Positions 38,212-47,039 of a DNA stretch of 64,000 nucleotides are shown piece after piece. Location of the stretch: positions 1 through 64,000 of the forward strand of contig WGNL01000034.1 of assembly GCA_016124585.1 (NCBI GenBank), read 5' to 3'. The stretch's first letter is position 1; each line of letters begins with the position of its first letter. Origin of the DNA: Bacteroidota bacterium. Lineage in GTDB: Bacteria > Bacteroidota > Bacteroidia > Chitinophagales > Saprospiraceae. A program made the translations under genes and the position numbers. The notes beneath the pieces are model-generated. The model saw only the letters and a list, made by a program, of their open reading frames with translations. It was not told the origin of the DNA and did not search any database.

Positions 38212-40791
38212 TTGATGAAAAAAATCCTACTCGTTGTTGCGGTTTTGTTTGCCTTCGGAAAAATCCAAGCCCAAGATCTGGCACTGCTCACTGGCACCGT
38301 CACCGACGCACTTTCTGACCAACCCGTTGACATCGTAACTGTCTATCTAAAGGGCACTAATAACGCCACCGAAACCAATGACAAAGGGGTTTGGAAACTC
38401 GAAGTACCTGCTAATCAGCGCATTGTGCTGGTCTTCACCCGCATAGGTTACAAGGAATCCACCGTGGATGTGGAGCCGTTGCCGAAGGGAGCCAAACAGC
38501 AGATTGACCTCGCCATGCCCCCTGCCGACGCCACGGTGGAGGTCGAAGTCCGGGAGAGCCGCATTGAGCAGGGCGGCATGATCCGTGAACGAACAGACGA
38601 ACTGAAACTGCTCCCCACCACGACCGGAAACCTTGAAAGTATGCTCCCGCACTTGGCACTTGGAACGACCAGCGGCAGCGGCGGTGAATTGACCAGCCAA
38701 TACAATGTACGGGGTGGCAATTATGATGAGAACCTGGTTTATGTCAACGATTTTGAAATCTACCGCCCACAGCTTATCCGGGCCGGGCAGCAAGAGGGGC
38801 TTACCTTCCCAAATATTGATTTGATTCAAAGCCTGACCTTCAGTTCTGGCGGCTTCGAGGCAAGGTATGGTGACAAACAGTCGAGCGTGCTGGACATCCA
38901 CTACAAGCGGCCTGAGAAATTCGCCGGAAGTGCTGCGGCCAGTCTACTCGGTGGCTCAATACATTTCGAAGGGGCGAAGCAACTCGGAAATACCAAATAC
39001 CAGAAACTCCGCTACCTCGTCGGGGGACGATACAAGTCAACGAAATACCTGCTAGGTACGCAGGATGTTACTGGGGAATACAACCCTAATTTCGCTGACA
39101 TTCAAGCCTACCTCACCTACGACCTGAACCGAAACTGGCAGCTTGGCCTCATTGGCAACTACAACCGCAGCGAGTTTTACTTTGTGCCTGACCAGCGCCG
39201 TACCGCTTTTGGTCTGGTGAACTATGCTTTGGAGCTTTTCAGCGTTTTCGAGGGGCAGGAGGTGGACGATTTTACCACCTCGATGCTGGGCACTTCGCTA
39301 ACCTATTTGCCCGACAGGGACAAAAATCCGTTATTCGTAAAATTCCTTGCCAGCACTTATCGGAGCGATGAAAATGAGCGCTTCGATATCATCGGCAGGT
39401 ACAGCTTGCGTCAAATTGAGAGCAACCTTGGCAGCGATAATTACGGCGATGTTATTGCCGAATTGGGCGCCGGGACGCAGCACCAGTACGTCCGCAACTT
39501 CCTGAATGCACAGGTTTCCAATGTTGAAATCAAGGGAGGAATTGAATTGGGAGTTGGCAGTTCGCCAGTTGGCAGTGGGCAGTCTGAAGAATCCGCAATC
39601 CGCAATCCGCAACCCGCAATCGAAAAATCGCATTTCCTACAATGGAGCCTCAAATACCAGCGAGAGGACATTGACGACCGCATCAATGAATGGGAACGGC
39701 TGGACTCGGCGGGCTACTCGTTGCGCTACGATACCACGCAGCTTTTGCTCTACAATGTTTTGAAAACAAAAAACAACCTCGGCTCCAATCGCATCAGCGC
39801 TTTCCTGCAAGACACCTACACTTGGCGGCGGGACAGCGTTGGGGAACTGAAATTCTCGGTGGGGGTACGGGGGCAGTATTGGGATTTGAACCAAGAAAAA
39901 TTTGTGACGCCACGAGCGCAATTGCTCTACAAACCATTGCGCAGCAGCAAGGATATTTCATTTCGCTTCGCAACGGGGCTGTACTTCCAGCCCCCATTTT
40001 ACAGAGAGCTTCGTAATTTGGAAGGCGTGGTTAACACTGGGGTTCAATCCCAAAAATCGGCGCATATCGTTGGTGGACTTACCTACGATTTCTTCATGGG
40101 AAAGCTCAGTCCGACCAAGTTTCGGCTTATTCTCGAAGCCTACTATAAGAAGCTTTGGGATGTGGTGAGCTACGAAATTGACAACGTGCGCATCCGCTAT
40201 TACGGGCAGAACGACGCAAAGGGCTACGTCACTGGTTTGGACATGCGCTTGAATGGCGAGTTTGTGCCGGGTGTGGAGTCATGGTTTAACCTCTCCTTAC
40301 TTCGGGCCCGAGAAAGTTTAGATGGCATTCAACACTTAAAGCGAGAAATCGGCCACGAAGAGGCCACCCCCGTAAAGGATGTGCCGAGGCCGACTGACCA
40401 GTTCCTTTCGCTGTCTGTGTTTTTTCAAGACTACCTGCCGAAGCACGAAAACTTCAAGATGCACCTGAACCTTTTCATTGGCACAGGCCTTCCTTACGGC
40501 TTGAAGGACAACAACCGCATTTACCGGAACACTTACCGTTTCAAGCCCTACCATCGGGTCGACATTGGTTTTTCCTTGAAAATTTGGGATGAAATTAACA
40601 AATCGAAACGCCCGAAAAGCCCGTTCCGATTTACCAAGGCAAGCTGGCTGAGCCTCGAAATCTTTAACTTGATGCAGGTGCAAAATGAGGCTTCAAGGAC
40701 TTGGATTAAGACCATTTTTGCGCAGCAGTTTGCTATTCCAAATTATTTGACTGGAAGGAGGGTCAATTTGAAATGGCGGGTGGAGTTTTAG
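38212..40791 (+). CDS. TonB-dependent receptor with carboxypeptidase-regulatory-like N-terminal domain
   Basis: GTVTDALSDQPVDIVTVYLKGTNNATETNDKGVWKLEVPANQRIVLVFTRIGY; plug region TSQYNVRGGNYDENLVYVNDFEIYRPQL. Confidence 0.92.
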   Translation: MMKKILLVVAVLFAFGKIQAQDLALLTGTVTDALSDQPVDIVTVYLKGTNNATETNDKGVWKLEVPANQRIVLVFTRIGYKESTVDVEPLPKGAKQQIDLAMPPADATVEVEVRESRIEQGGMIRERTDELKLLPTTTGNLESMLPHLALGTTSGSGGELTSQYNVRGGNYDENLVYVNDFEIYRPQLIRAGQQEGLTFPNIDLIQSLTFSSGGFEARYGDKQSSVLDIHYKRPEKFAGSAAASLLGGSIHFEGAKQLGNTKYQKLRYLVGGRYKSTKYLLGTQDVTGEYNPNFADIQAYLTYDLNRNWQLGLIGNYNRSEFYFVPDQRRTAFGLVNYALELFSVFEGQEVDDFTTSMLGTSLTYLPDRDKNPLFVKFLASTYRSDENERFDIIGRYSLRQIESNLGSDNYGDVIAELGAGTQHQYVRNFLNAQVSNVEIKGGIELGVGSSPVGSGQSEESAIRNPQPAIEKSHFLQWSLKYQREDIDDRINEWERLDSAGYSLRYDTTQLLLYNVLKTKNNLGSNRISAFLQDTYTWRRDSVGELKFSVGVRGQYWDLNQEKFVTPRAQLLYKPLRSSKDISFRFATGLYFQPPFYRELRNLEGVVNTGVQSQKSAHIVGGLTYDFFMGKLSPTKFRLILEAYYKKLWDVVSYEIDNVRIRYYGQNDAKGYVTGLDMRLNGEFVPGVESWFNLSLLRARESLDGIQHLKREIGHEEATPVKDVPRPTDQFLSLSVFFQDYLPKHENFKMHLNLFIGTGLPYGLKDNNRIYRNTYRFKPYHRVDIGFSLKIWDEINKSKRPKSPFRFTKASWLSLEIFNLMQVQNEASRTWIKTIFAQQFAIPNYLTGRRVNLKWRVEF
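39545..39624 (+). repeat. In-frame GCAGTTG-type and CAATCCG heptamer islands in TonB receptor
   Basis: ttgggagttggcagttcgccagttggcagtgggcagtctgaagaatccgcaatccgcaatccgcaacccgcaatcg encoding LGVGSSPVGSGQSEESAIRNPQPAI. Confidence 0.88.
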
Positions 40792-41947
40792 CATTGCCCT
40801 CCCCCTTTTTACCCATAAACATTTCAAACTTCTGCAATCGGCACTCCAGCGACCCATTGAAAAGCTTTATTTTCCTCGTTGGCCGTAGGCCGACATGCTT
40901 CATCGCCTCGGCGTTTGCACTGATTATCCAAGCAGTGTGGCCAGGGTAAGTATGTTTAAGGTGGTTCCCAATTTCTTGATAATAATTCACGATGTCGTCC
41001 GATTCCAGGCGCTCGCCATAGGGTGGATTGAAGAGCAGAATCCCGCTTTCTCCCGGCGGTTTTGAATCAAAAAAATCAGCTTGTCGATAAATGATTTTGC
41101 GCTCCACGCCTGCACGCTTGGCGTTTTGTTCCGAAATATCCACCGCATGTTGGTCAAGGTCGCTGCAAATGATTTGACCAGAATAATTGCGCTCTGCCTG
41201 CACCGCTTCGGCTTTGATTTTTGACCAAAGCTCCCCGTCAAAATCCTTCCACCGCTCGAAGCCAAACGTGCGCCGCTTGCCCGGAGCGATGTTCGCCGCC
41301 AGCATCGCCGCCTCGATACCGAAAGTTCCAGAACCGCACATTGGGTCGAGTAAATAGCCTTGGCCCGTCCAGCCAGAGAGCATAACGATACCTGCCGCCA
41401 GCACTTCATTCATCGGAGCCTCCGTGCGGCTGAGGCGATAGCCACGTCTGTCGAGGGTGTTGCCGCTGCTGTCAAAGGATAGCGTCACCAGTTTGTCGTG
41501 GATGTGGACGTTCAGGCGGAGGTCTGGGTTTTCTACATCCACTGAGGGCCGGATTCCAAAGCGGTCACGGAACTGGTCCACGATGGCGTCCTTTGTTTTC
41601 AGCGCAGTGAACTTGGAGTGATGGAAAATATCGCTGTTCGTGGTGGCATCAATGGCGAGGGTATGTTTTGGCGTCAAATGGCGTGACCAGTCAATCTGCC
41701 GGATGCGTTTGTAAAGCTGGTTTTCGTGGTGGGCATAAAACGAAGTGAAGGGCACAAGCACTTTCAATGCCGTGCGCAAATGCAGATTGCTTTTATACAA
41801 AAGCGCTTTGTCGCCTCGGTACTTCACGGCACGGGTTAGGAGTTCGATGTCGGTAGCACCGAGTGCTTTCAGTTCGGCGGCCAGCAATTCTTCCAGCCCA
41901 AATTGGGTTTTTGCAACGATTTCGAAAGTATTGGTAGGTTCGTTCAT
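40763..41947 (-). CDS. THUMP-domain class I SAM RNA methyltransferase (RlmL-like)
   Basis: FEIVAKTQFGLEELLAAELKALGA, LLDPMCGSGTFGIEAAMLA, ILLFNPPYGERL. Confidence 0.92.
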   Translation of the reverse strand: MNEPTNTFEIVAKTQFGLEELLAAELKALGATDIELLTRAVKYRGDKALLYKSNLHLRTALKVLVPFTSFYAHHENQLYKRIRQIDWSRHLTPKHTLAIDATTNSDIFHHSKFTALKTKDAIVDQFRDRFGIRPSVDVENPDLRLNVHIHDKLVTLSFDSSGNTLDRRGYRLSRTEAPMNEVLAAGIVMLSGWTGQGYLLDPMCGSGTFGIEAAMLAANIAPGKRRTFGFERWKDFDGELWSKIKAEAVQAERNYSGQIICSDLDQHAVDISEQNAKRAGVERKIIYRQADFFDSKPPGESGILLFNPPYGERLESDDIVNYYQEIGNHLKHTYPGHTAWIISANAEAMKHVGLRPTRKIKLFNGSLECRLQKFEMFMGKKGEGNAKTPPAISN

Positions 41948-42047
41948 TCAGCGAAGGTAGCTGTAGATCGCAGAATTGAAGCTTTGAAATGGAGATTGAA
42001 AACCAAAATGCTAATTTTGCCACCGAATCATTTAAACTAAAACAACA

Positions 42048-42557
42048 ATGCGTATTATCCTTTCAAATCGTGTGGTGGCATTTTCAATCCAGTTATTTTC
42101 AATTGCCTTGATATTCAGTTTTGTTGCCTGCGGCAACAGCCACGTAGAAAATCAATCAACCGAAAATACCAGTACTACCCCAAAAGCAGAGGCAGTCAAA
42201 CAAGAAGCACCTTCAACTGGCTCGCCGGAAAGTTTTCACGCTGGCAAGTTTATATATGAAGATGAGGTCAAATTTGGCAAAATGTACATTACTCGTACTG
42301 ACGATACTCAAACTGATGTGGGGGGCCCTTCTGACCTTACCCTTAAGTTTGGAATTACCTGGGAAACCCCAACTACCTACACGCTTCGAATGATTGGAAT
42401 TTTTCAAAAAGATAAAGAAATCACTTTGCCAGAGCACAAGAACATGGTTCGCAACTGTTTCATGACCGAAATTACAGAAGATGGCTACACAGAAGTCTCC
42501 ACTTCCAATGTTACCGTTGGCGATACTTTGCGGACTAGGATTTTACGTGTGAAGTAA
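42048..42557 (+). CDS. Putative lipoprotein, hypothetical
   Basis: Signal with FVACGNS lipobox-like motif. Confidence 0.6.
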   Translation: MRIILSNRVVAFSIQLFSIALIFSFVACGNSHVENQSTENTSTTPKAEAVKQEAPSTGSPESFHAGKFIYEDEVKFGKMYITRTDDTQTDVGGPSDLTLKFGITWETPTTYTLRMIGIFQKDKEITLPEHKNMVRNCFMTEITEDGYTEVSTSNVTVGDTLRTRILRVK

Positions 42558-42775
42558 TTTTTATTGGCCAAACCAATCTATGACTTCTATGTAAATCCTC
42601 CTTTTATTTTGGTCAACCATCATTAGTTTCGAGATGACAAGGATTTTACGTAGGTTGGCCATTTAAATACTAAGCATTTAGTCCAAGTATATTTGACATC
42701 TGGAATATTCAAGGTCAATGTACTCGACCCATTGCACAGGTGGATATTTTGAAGGCTTTCAAATTTTAAGATAAA

Positions 42776-44179
42776 ATGAAAAACTACGAACAACGCCGAG
42801 GCTTTTTGAAAAATGCCGCAGCACTCGCCACACTTGTCGGATTGCCAGGTAATCGGAGTTTCACAAATGCCAACGCCCAAGATTTGGTGGAGGCGGCTTC
42901 GCAAGCAATGCCATCTATTGGAAAGCCAATTTTCGGCTTGAAAGTAGCCCCAATCAAGCAGGTTCGAGTAGCTATCATTGGTCTTGGCAATCGTGGTGAG
43001 GAGCATGTTCGCCTTCTCAATGCTGTCGGTACTGACAAGTGCAAAATCACAGCTATCTGCGATGTTCGAGATGATGTGGCCCAGAAGAACCTTCAAATGC
43101 TAAAGGAAAATGGCGGACAAAAACCCACTGTTTACTCAGGAAAGCTAGATGCTTGGAAGGAACTCTGCAAGCGGGATGATATTGACCTGATTACAATTGC
43201 CACACCTTGGGAAGACCATGTACCCATGGCCGTTTATGCCATGCAACAAGGCAAGCATGTAGCTATCGAAGTCCCATGTGCACTCACATTTGATGAATGT
43301 TGGCAACTCGTAAACACCGCCGAAGAAACGCAGCGGAATTGTATGATTCTTGAAAACTGTTGTTACGGCGATGAGGAACTTTGGTTGCTGAACATGGCTG
43401 AAAGTGGTGTTTTCGGTACGCTCACCTATGCTGAATGCGCTTACATCCATGACCTTCGGGAATTGATGTTTAGTAAAACATACTATTACAATATGTGGCG
43501 TATCCGTCACAATGAAGTGCGAGATGGCAATCTTTACCCAACCCACGGCCTTGGCCCTGTTGCGCAGTATATGGGTGTTGACCGAGGCGATAGGTTCGAT
43601 TATCTTGTCAGCATGAGTAGCTTGCAGGCGGGTTTGGATGCTTATGCAGAAACCGTGGAACCGGACAATGAATTTTATTATCGAAAAGGTTTCAAACACG
43701 GCGACATGAACAATACGCTTATCAAAACTGCCAAAGGACGTAGTATTTTGCTTCAACACGATGTGACGACTGGTCGAGCTTATAGCCGAATAAATTCCTT
43801 GGCAGGCACCAAAGCTTTCCATAAAGGCTACCCAAGCCAACTATCGGTAAGTGGGCATAGTCATGGTTTTTTGAAAGAAGAAGATTACAAAGAGTACCGG
43901 GAACGTTTTGCACACCCACTTTGGAAAAAACTAGAACCCTTGGCTGAGAAAAACGGCGGTCATGGCGGCATGGATTTCGTGATGCTTTGGCGTCTGATTG
44001 ACTGTCTCAACCGAGGAGTTGCACTTGACATGGATGTTTACGATGCGGCCGCATGGTCAGCAGTGACGCCAGTTTCTGAACTTTCTGTACAACTAGGGAG
44101 TGTTCCTGTAAAGTTTCCTGATTTTACACGTGGTTATTGGAAAAATGAACGAAAGCTGGGTGTGATGGCAAATCCATGA
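42776..44179 (+). CDS. Gfo/Idh/MocA-family oxidoreductase, GH109-like
   Basis: VRVAIIGLGNRGEEHVRLLNAVG; KHVAIEVPCALTFDECWQLVNTAEET; ENCCYGDEEL; FLKNAAALATLVGL N-terminal export-like segment. Confidence 0.85.
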   Translation: MKNYEQRRGFLKNAAALATLVGLPGNRSFTNANAQDLVEAASQAMPSIGKPIFGLKVAPIKQVRVAIIGLGNRGEEHVRLLNAVGTDKCKITAICDVRDDVAQKNLQMLKENGGQKPTVYSGKLDAWKELCKRDDIDLITIATPWEDHVPMAVYAMQQGKHVAIEVPCALTFDECWQLVNTAEETQRNCMILENCCYGDEELWLLNMAESGVFGTLTYAECAYIHDLRELMFSKTYYYNMWRIRHNEVRDGNLYPTHGLGPVAQYMGVDRGDRFDYLVSMSSLQAGLDAYAETVEPDNEFYYRKGFKHGDMNNTLIKTAKGRSILLQHDVTTGRAYSRINSLAGTKAFHKGYPSQLSVSGHSHGFLKEEDYKEYRERFAHPLWKKLEPLAEKNGGHGGMDFVMLWRLIDCLNRGVALDMDVYDAAAWSAVTPVSELSVQLGSVPVKFPDFTRGYWKNERKLGVMANP

Positions 44180-44250
44180 TTTGTGTATTCAATGAGGTTT
44201 GAATAGCCTATTCAAATGCAATAATTTGTTCAAGACCAAACTCTTTTCTA

Positions 44251-45096
44251 TCAAAACAAAGCTGTTTGTGGCAATTCTTTTTTCATTTCCTTTTGCTCCA
44301 ACTTTTGTGTAGGCTTCATTTTCAGCACTCGTTTTGCAACCCTCAAACGATGGGTGTAGCGGCTGGTTTCTTCATCAAAAATACCGAAATGGTCAATCCG
44401 GTCAATACGTACCTGCTCAGCTGCGTGAATAATTTTGCCTTCTGGCAAAAGGAGTCCTGTATGTGAAATTGTTCCTGCTGAATTTTCAAAAAAAGCAAGG
44501 TCGCCTGGCATTGACTGTTCGATAAAATCCACCAATTCGCCTTGGTGTACTTGGGAATCAGGGGTGCGGTTCAAGTTGATACCAACCATTTTGAAAACCA
44601 TTTGGGTAAAACCACCAGCATCAATGCCAAATGGACTCCGACCACCCCATTGGTAGGGAGCGAGCAGGTATTTTCGGGCAATCTTCAGCACACGCTCCGG
44701 TGTGGCTTCTAGGTTTTCTGGAAATACCGCTTGACCTGCATAATTGTATGCTTTGCCATCGAAGCTGAATTTCATGCCATCAAAATCTGGAAGCCGTGCA
44801 CCAAGAGGTATTGGCATGGCAAAATCATTGGACATTAAAGGCTGAAACAGGTCTAGGCAATAGGCGAATTTTTCCGAAAAAAGTTTGTATTCACTGATGG
44901 TAAGTGGTTTCACTTGGCGGGCTTGCACCCAGGCGATGCAATTGTCCCATGTACAGCGAATTTTAATCCAAGAACGCCCTTTCCATTCTAATAACTCGAC
45001 GATTTCGCCAAAAAGCAATTGACTAACCTGTTCGCTTTTGTCGGATGGACTACTTCGAAGCGGAACAACACTTAAATGGCATAAAGCGAAATCCAT
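44251..45096 (-). CDS. NlpC/P60 (C40) peptidase with SH3-like domain
   Basis: SEQVSQLLFGEIVELLEWKGRSWIKIRC; YLLAPYQWGGRSPFGIDAGGFTQMVFKMVGI; GDLAFFENSAGTISHTGLLL. Confidence 0.85.
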   Translation of the reverse strand: MDFALCHLSVVPLRSSPSDKSEQVSQLLFGEIVELLEWKGRSWIKIRCTWDNCIAWVQARQVKPLTISEYKLFSEKFAYCLDLFQPLMSNDFAMPIPLGARLPDFDGMKFSFDGKAYNYAGQAVFPENLEATPERVLKIARKYLLAPYQWGGRSPFGIDAGGFTQMVFKMVGINLNRTPDSQVHQGELVDFIEQSMPGDLAFFENSAGTISHTGLLLPEGKIIHAAEQVRIDRIDHFGIFDEETSRYTHRLRVAKRVLKMKPTQKLEQKEMKKELPQTALF

Positions 45097-45342
45097 GCTT
45101 TTTCTTTGACTTTGTTTTTAAGATGGGCAAAGCTGGCAAATTTCCGCCGGATTTGAATATTTCGAATTGGATTCATTTCAAATTATGCACAGCACTACAT
45201 TTGAAGTTTTTAAATTGAATAGAGTACAGCAACACTAAAACTATGCTGGTAGAAAATATTGGTGTAAAAATCTCCGTTCGGGTACTCTTTGAAAATCACC
45301 TTACCTTTGCCGAATCATTTTAAAATCAGCAAGCTGACAGTT

Positions 45343-46395
45343 ATGCGCAAAATTTTCCTGCTTAGTTTATTCGTTGTTTTTTTTGTTAAAATTCAGGCCC
45401 AAGACCGATTGTTCAGTCAGTTTTATGCCTCTCCACTCACTCTGAATCCAGCATTGACTGGTGCTTTCGAGGGCAAGTTCAGGGTCTCTTCCATTTATCG
45501 AGACCAATGGCGAAAAGCATTGGAAGACAATCCTTACCAGACATTTTCAAGTGCCCTTGACTTACGGTGGAGAATGGGAAAAGACAAAAGCCGGTACAAA
45601 GACCATGCAGCCGTTGGTGTGATGTTTTTTCAGGATAGGGCAGGGGCTGTCAATTTCTCAACAACCCAGATATCCGTCTCAGGTGCTTATCACAAGGCCC
45701 TAGACATCCGGAATACTCAATTTATGTCACTTGGATTTCAAGCTGGTATAGTGCAGCGGAACCTAAATTTTGGCAATATCACTTTTGAAGACCAGTTCAA
45801 TGGAACAACGGGCTATTCTGACCCAACTCAGGAACGATTGCCAGAAAATAACTATTCATTCGGTGATTTTTCGGTGGGCCTTAACTATGCATTTGCACCG
45901 AAGTCCTCAAAGTTTAGGCTTTTTGTTGGCGGGGCCATGCACCACTTTCAAAATCCAACCGTCAGTTTTTACCATAAAACAGATAATGCATCACTTGTGC
46001 CCGACAACAAACTTGCGCCGAGATATTCAGCACAGTTGAGTGCCCAAGTTGGGGTTTCAGATGGGGTCACATTTTTACCACGAGCCATTTTCGATAGCCA
46101 AGGAAGTTCCATGAAATTAGATGCAGGGGGCAATTTTAGGTTGTCATTGAGCGATTATCGCTTGGTCAGCCTTCATTTGGGTAGTTATGCCAGGCCTGTA
46201 AAAGATTATGATGGCAGTTATCGATTGGATGCAATTGTCGCCTTGGTGGGAGTTGAATTTAATAATGTGCTAATAGGTACGAGCTACGATATTCATCTAA
46301 ACAAGACTGCAAGTTTCAATCGTGGTACTTTTGAATTGTCAGTAGCCTACTTAGGGGAGTATGAGGACGACTTAATCCTTTGTCCAAAATTTTGA
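45343..46395 (+). CDS. PorP/SprF family type IX secretion system membrane protein
   Basis: QDRLFSQFYASPLTLNPALTGAFEGKFRVSSIYRDQWR. Confidence 0.92.
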   Translation: MRKIFLLSLFVVFFVKIQAQDRLFSQFYASPLTLNPALTGAFEGKFRVSSIYRDQWRKALEDNPYQTFSSALDLRWRMGKDKSRYKDHAAVGVMFFQDRAGAVNFSTTQISVSGAYHKALDIRNTQFMSLGFQAGIVQRNLNFGNITFEDQFNGTTGYSDPTQERLPENNYSFGDFSVGLNYAFAPKSSKFRLFVGGAMHHFQNPTVSFYHKTDNASLVPDNKLAPRYSAQLSAQVGVSDGVTFLPRAIFDSQGSSMKLDAGGNFRLSLSDYRLVSLHLGSYARPVKDYDGSYRLDAIVALVGVEFNNVLIGTSYDIHLNKTASFNRGTFELSVAYLGEYEDDLILCPKF

Positions 46396-46617
46396 ATTTG
46401 CAAAATTTTTTTCCACATAGTTTTCCACATAGTGATTGACTGAGAATCAATGTGTTTTCTATAGTAAAAGTATTGAATGAGTAGATAAATTAGGGTTTAA
46501 TATGTTGATATTCAGCTATTTATGTAAATGCTTCTTTTGACCAAAAATGTCAAAGGTGGATAAAATAAGCCTCTCATTTTTCGGTATGCCTTTCAGATTG
46601 CATTATCTTCGTCATCC

Positions 46618-46892
46618 TTTTCTATGAGAAACATAAAACCTGGGTTTCTTCTTCCGTGAAACATATTGGTGGTTACATCCGTAACAGAGGGGCAGCATAA
46701 ACGGAATCTTCAAGTACGTTTCCTTGCGAAATGCTACCGTTCCGTAAATAGGTATGACCGTTAGCCATTTAGGCATTGCAAAATTTGATATTCGTTCATA
46801 CCTTTATGAAAAGTTTTTAAATCCTTTTGTCTATAGTATCAGTAAGTTAGATAGGCTCCTGCTACATTACGTTGTGGCAGGACTTTTTTTTT
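46618..46892 (+). ncRNA. Candidate structured ncRNA in intergenic region
   Basis: Successive hairpins GTTTC/GAAAC (46644-46662), GTTAC-ATCC-GTAAC (46672-46685), ACGGAA/TTCCGT (46701-46745), AGGTATGA/TCATACCT (46750-46803), ending in a terminator; no ORF. Confidence 0.4.
46858..46892 (+). terminator. Rho-independent terminator
   Basis: cctgctaca-ttacg-ttgtggcagg then acttttttttt. Confidence 0.7.
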
Positions 46893-46945
46893 GTGTCATT
46901 CCCAGATAGCTAACCCAACACACCTGCATTTTCTATTTCAAGACC

Positions 46946-46953
46946 TATCTTTG
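46946..46953 (+). promoter_or_regulatory. Bacteroidota-type -7 element TATCTTTG upstream of lpd
   Basis: tatctttgcgcc 87 bp upstream of the CDS. Confidence 0.45.
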
Positions 46954-47039
46954 CGCCGCTTTTCGGGAGCCAAGCCAGTGCTTCCGAGCTTTCAGTCTGA
47001 TATTCTGGCTGAATATTCAACATCAAAAACAAATCAGAA

